The notes beneath the pieces are model-generated. The model did not search any database. It was not told the DNA's origin and was given only the letters and a program-made list of their open reading frames with translations. 13,827 bases of DNA from JBGSZX01 sp964640545 (lineage in GTDB: Bacteria > Bdellovibrionota > UBA2428): the NCBI GenBank assembly GCA_964640545.1, contig CAZXHL010000064.1, forward strand, positions 1 through 13,827. Reading direction: 5' to 3'. Position numbers and translations under genes: made by a program. Below, piece after piece: positions 13,775 through 13,827 of this stretch (its first letter is position 1; each line of letters starts with the position of its first letter).

Positions 13775-13827
13775 GTGGACCTGACAAGGATCGAACTTGC
13801 GACCTCCTGAATGCAAATCAGGCGCTC
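13773..13827 (-). tRNA. tRNA-Ala(UGC), 3' part
   Basis: On the minus strand the end of the window reads as the 3' two-thirds of a tRNA: the end of the D stem (GAGC), anticodon stem CCTGA/TCAGG around loop TTTGCAT with anticodon TGC (Ala), variable loop AGGTC, T arm GCAAG-TTCGATC-CTTGT (one G-T pair), acceptor strand CAGGTCC, A73 and an encoded CCA. The third acceptor position from the end is T70, allowing the G3-U70 pair that marks alanine tRNAs. The 5' part lies beyond the window. No 23S rRNA follows, so this is not the rRNA-operon spacer copy. Confidence 0.92.

Overview
The window looks like chromosome of a predatory or Bdellovibrio-like bacterium (phylum Bdellovibrionota). This is inferred from gene content and not from any marker gene. 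The main pointers are a TIGR02147-family regulator paired with a secreted GNGGD/HExxY protein, the many small secreted or lipid-anchored hydrolases, a divergent L,D-transpeptidase, and long pilin-like proteins with Cys-rich tips. Several ORFs seem to start with TTG.

Layout, left to right. (1) 1-1624: the end of an unrecognised large protein runs head-on into a small secreted protein on the other strand, and the two stop codons touch. (2) 1625-4701: a secreted pectinacetylesterase/Notum-type hydrolase converges on an AIM24/TIGR00266 protein, which follows a secreted YkuD-type L,D-transpeptidase homologue on the minus strand. (3) 4755-5231: a compact RNase HI. (4) 5364-7515: a two-gene unit of a secreted zinc-protease-like protein and a pilin-like protein. 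(5) 7559-9655: a minus-strand pair, a TIGR02147 regulator abutting a secreted HExxY protein (TAA directly followed by ATG). (6) 9656-12819: divergent from that pair, a lipoprotein esterase with a Gln/Arg-rich stalk and a three-repeat C-terminal domain, followed by a second pilin-like protein. (7) 12867-13827: a HEPN/MNT pair resembling type VII toxin-antitoxin HepT/MntA, a 44-bp tandem repeat, and the 3' part of a tRNA-Ala(UGC), all on the minus strand.

The most notable pattern is that a secreted or surface hydrolase gene is twice followed by a gene for a pilin-like protein. The two pilin-like proteins are clear paralogues over their first ~180 residues. Both carry Gln where classical pilins have Glu at position +5, and both share a four-Cys core ending in a VERN motif, but their C-terminal halves are unrelated. 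This suggests a family of surface fibres or pseudopilin tips with exchangeable ends, possibly deployed with a partner enzyme. The second unit sits opposite a one-component regulator, with a strong 20-bp palindrome in the shared upstream region.

No insertion sequence, CRISPR array or rRNA was seen. The only gene-free stretch approaching 300 bp is 9656-9916, which holds the palindrome and two short direct repeats.
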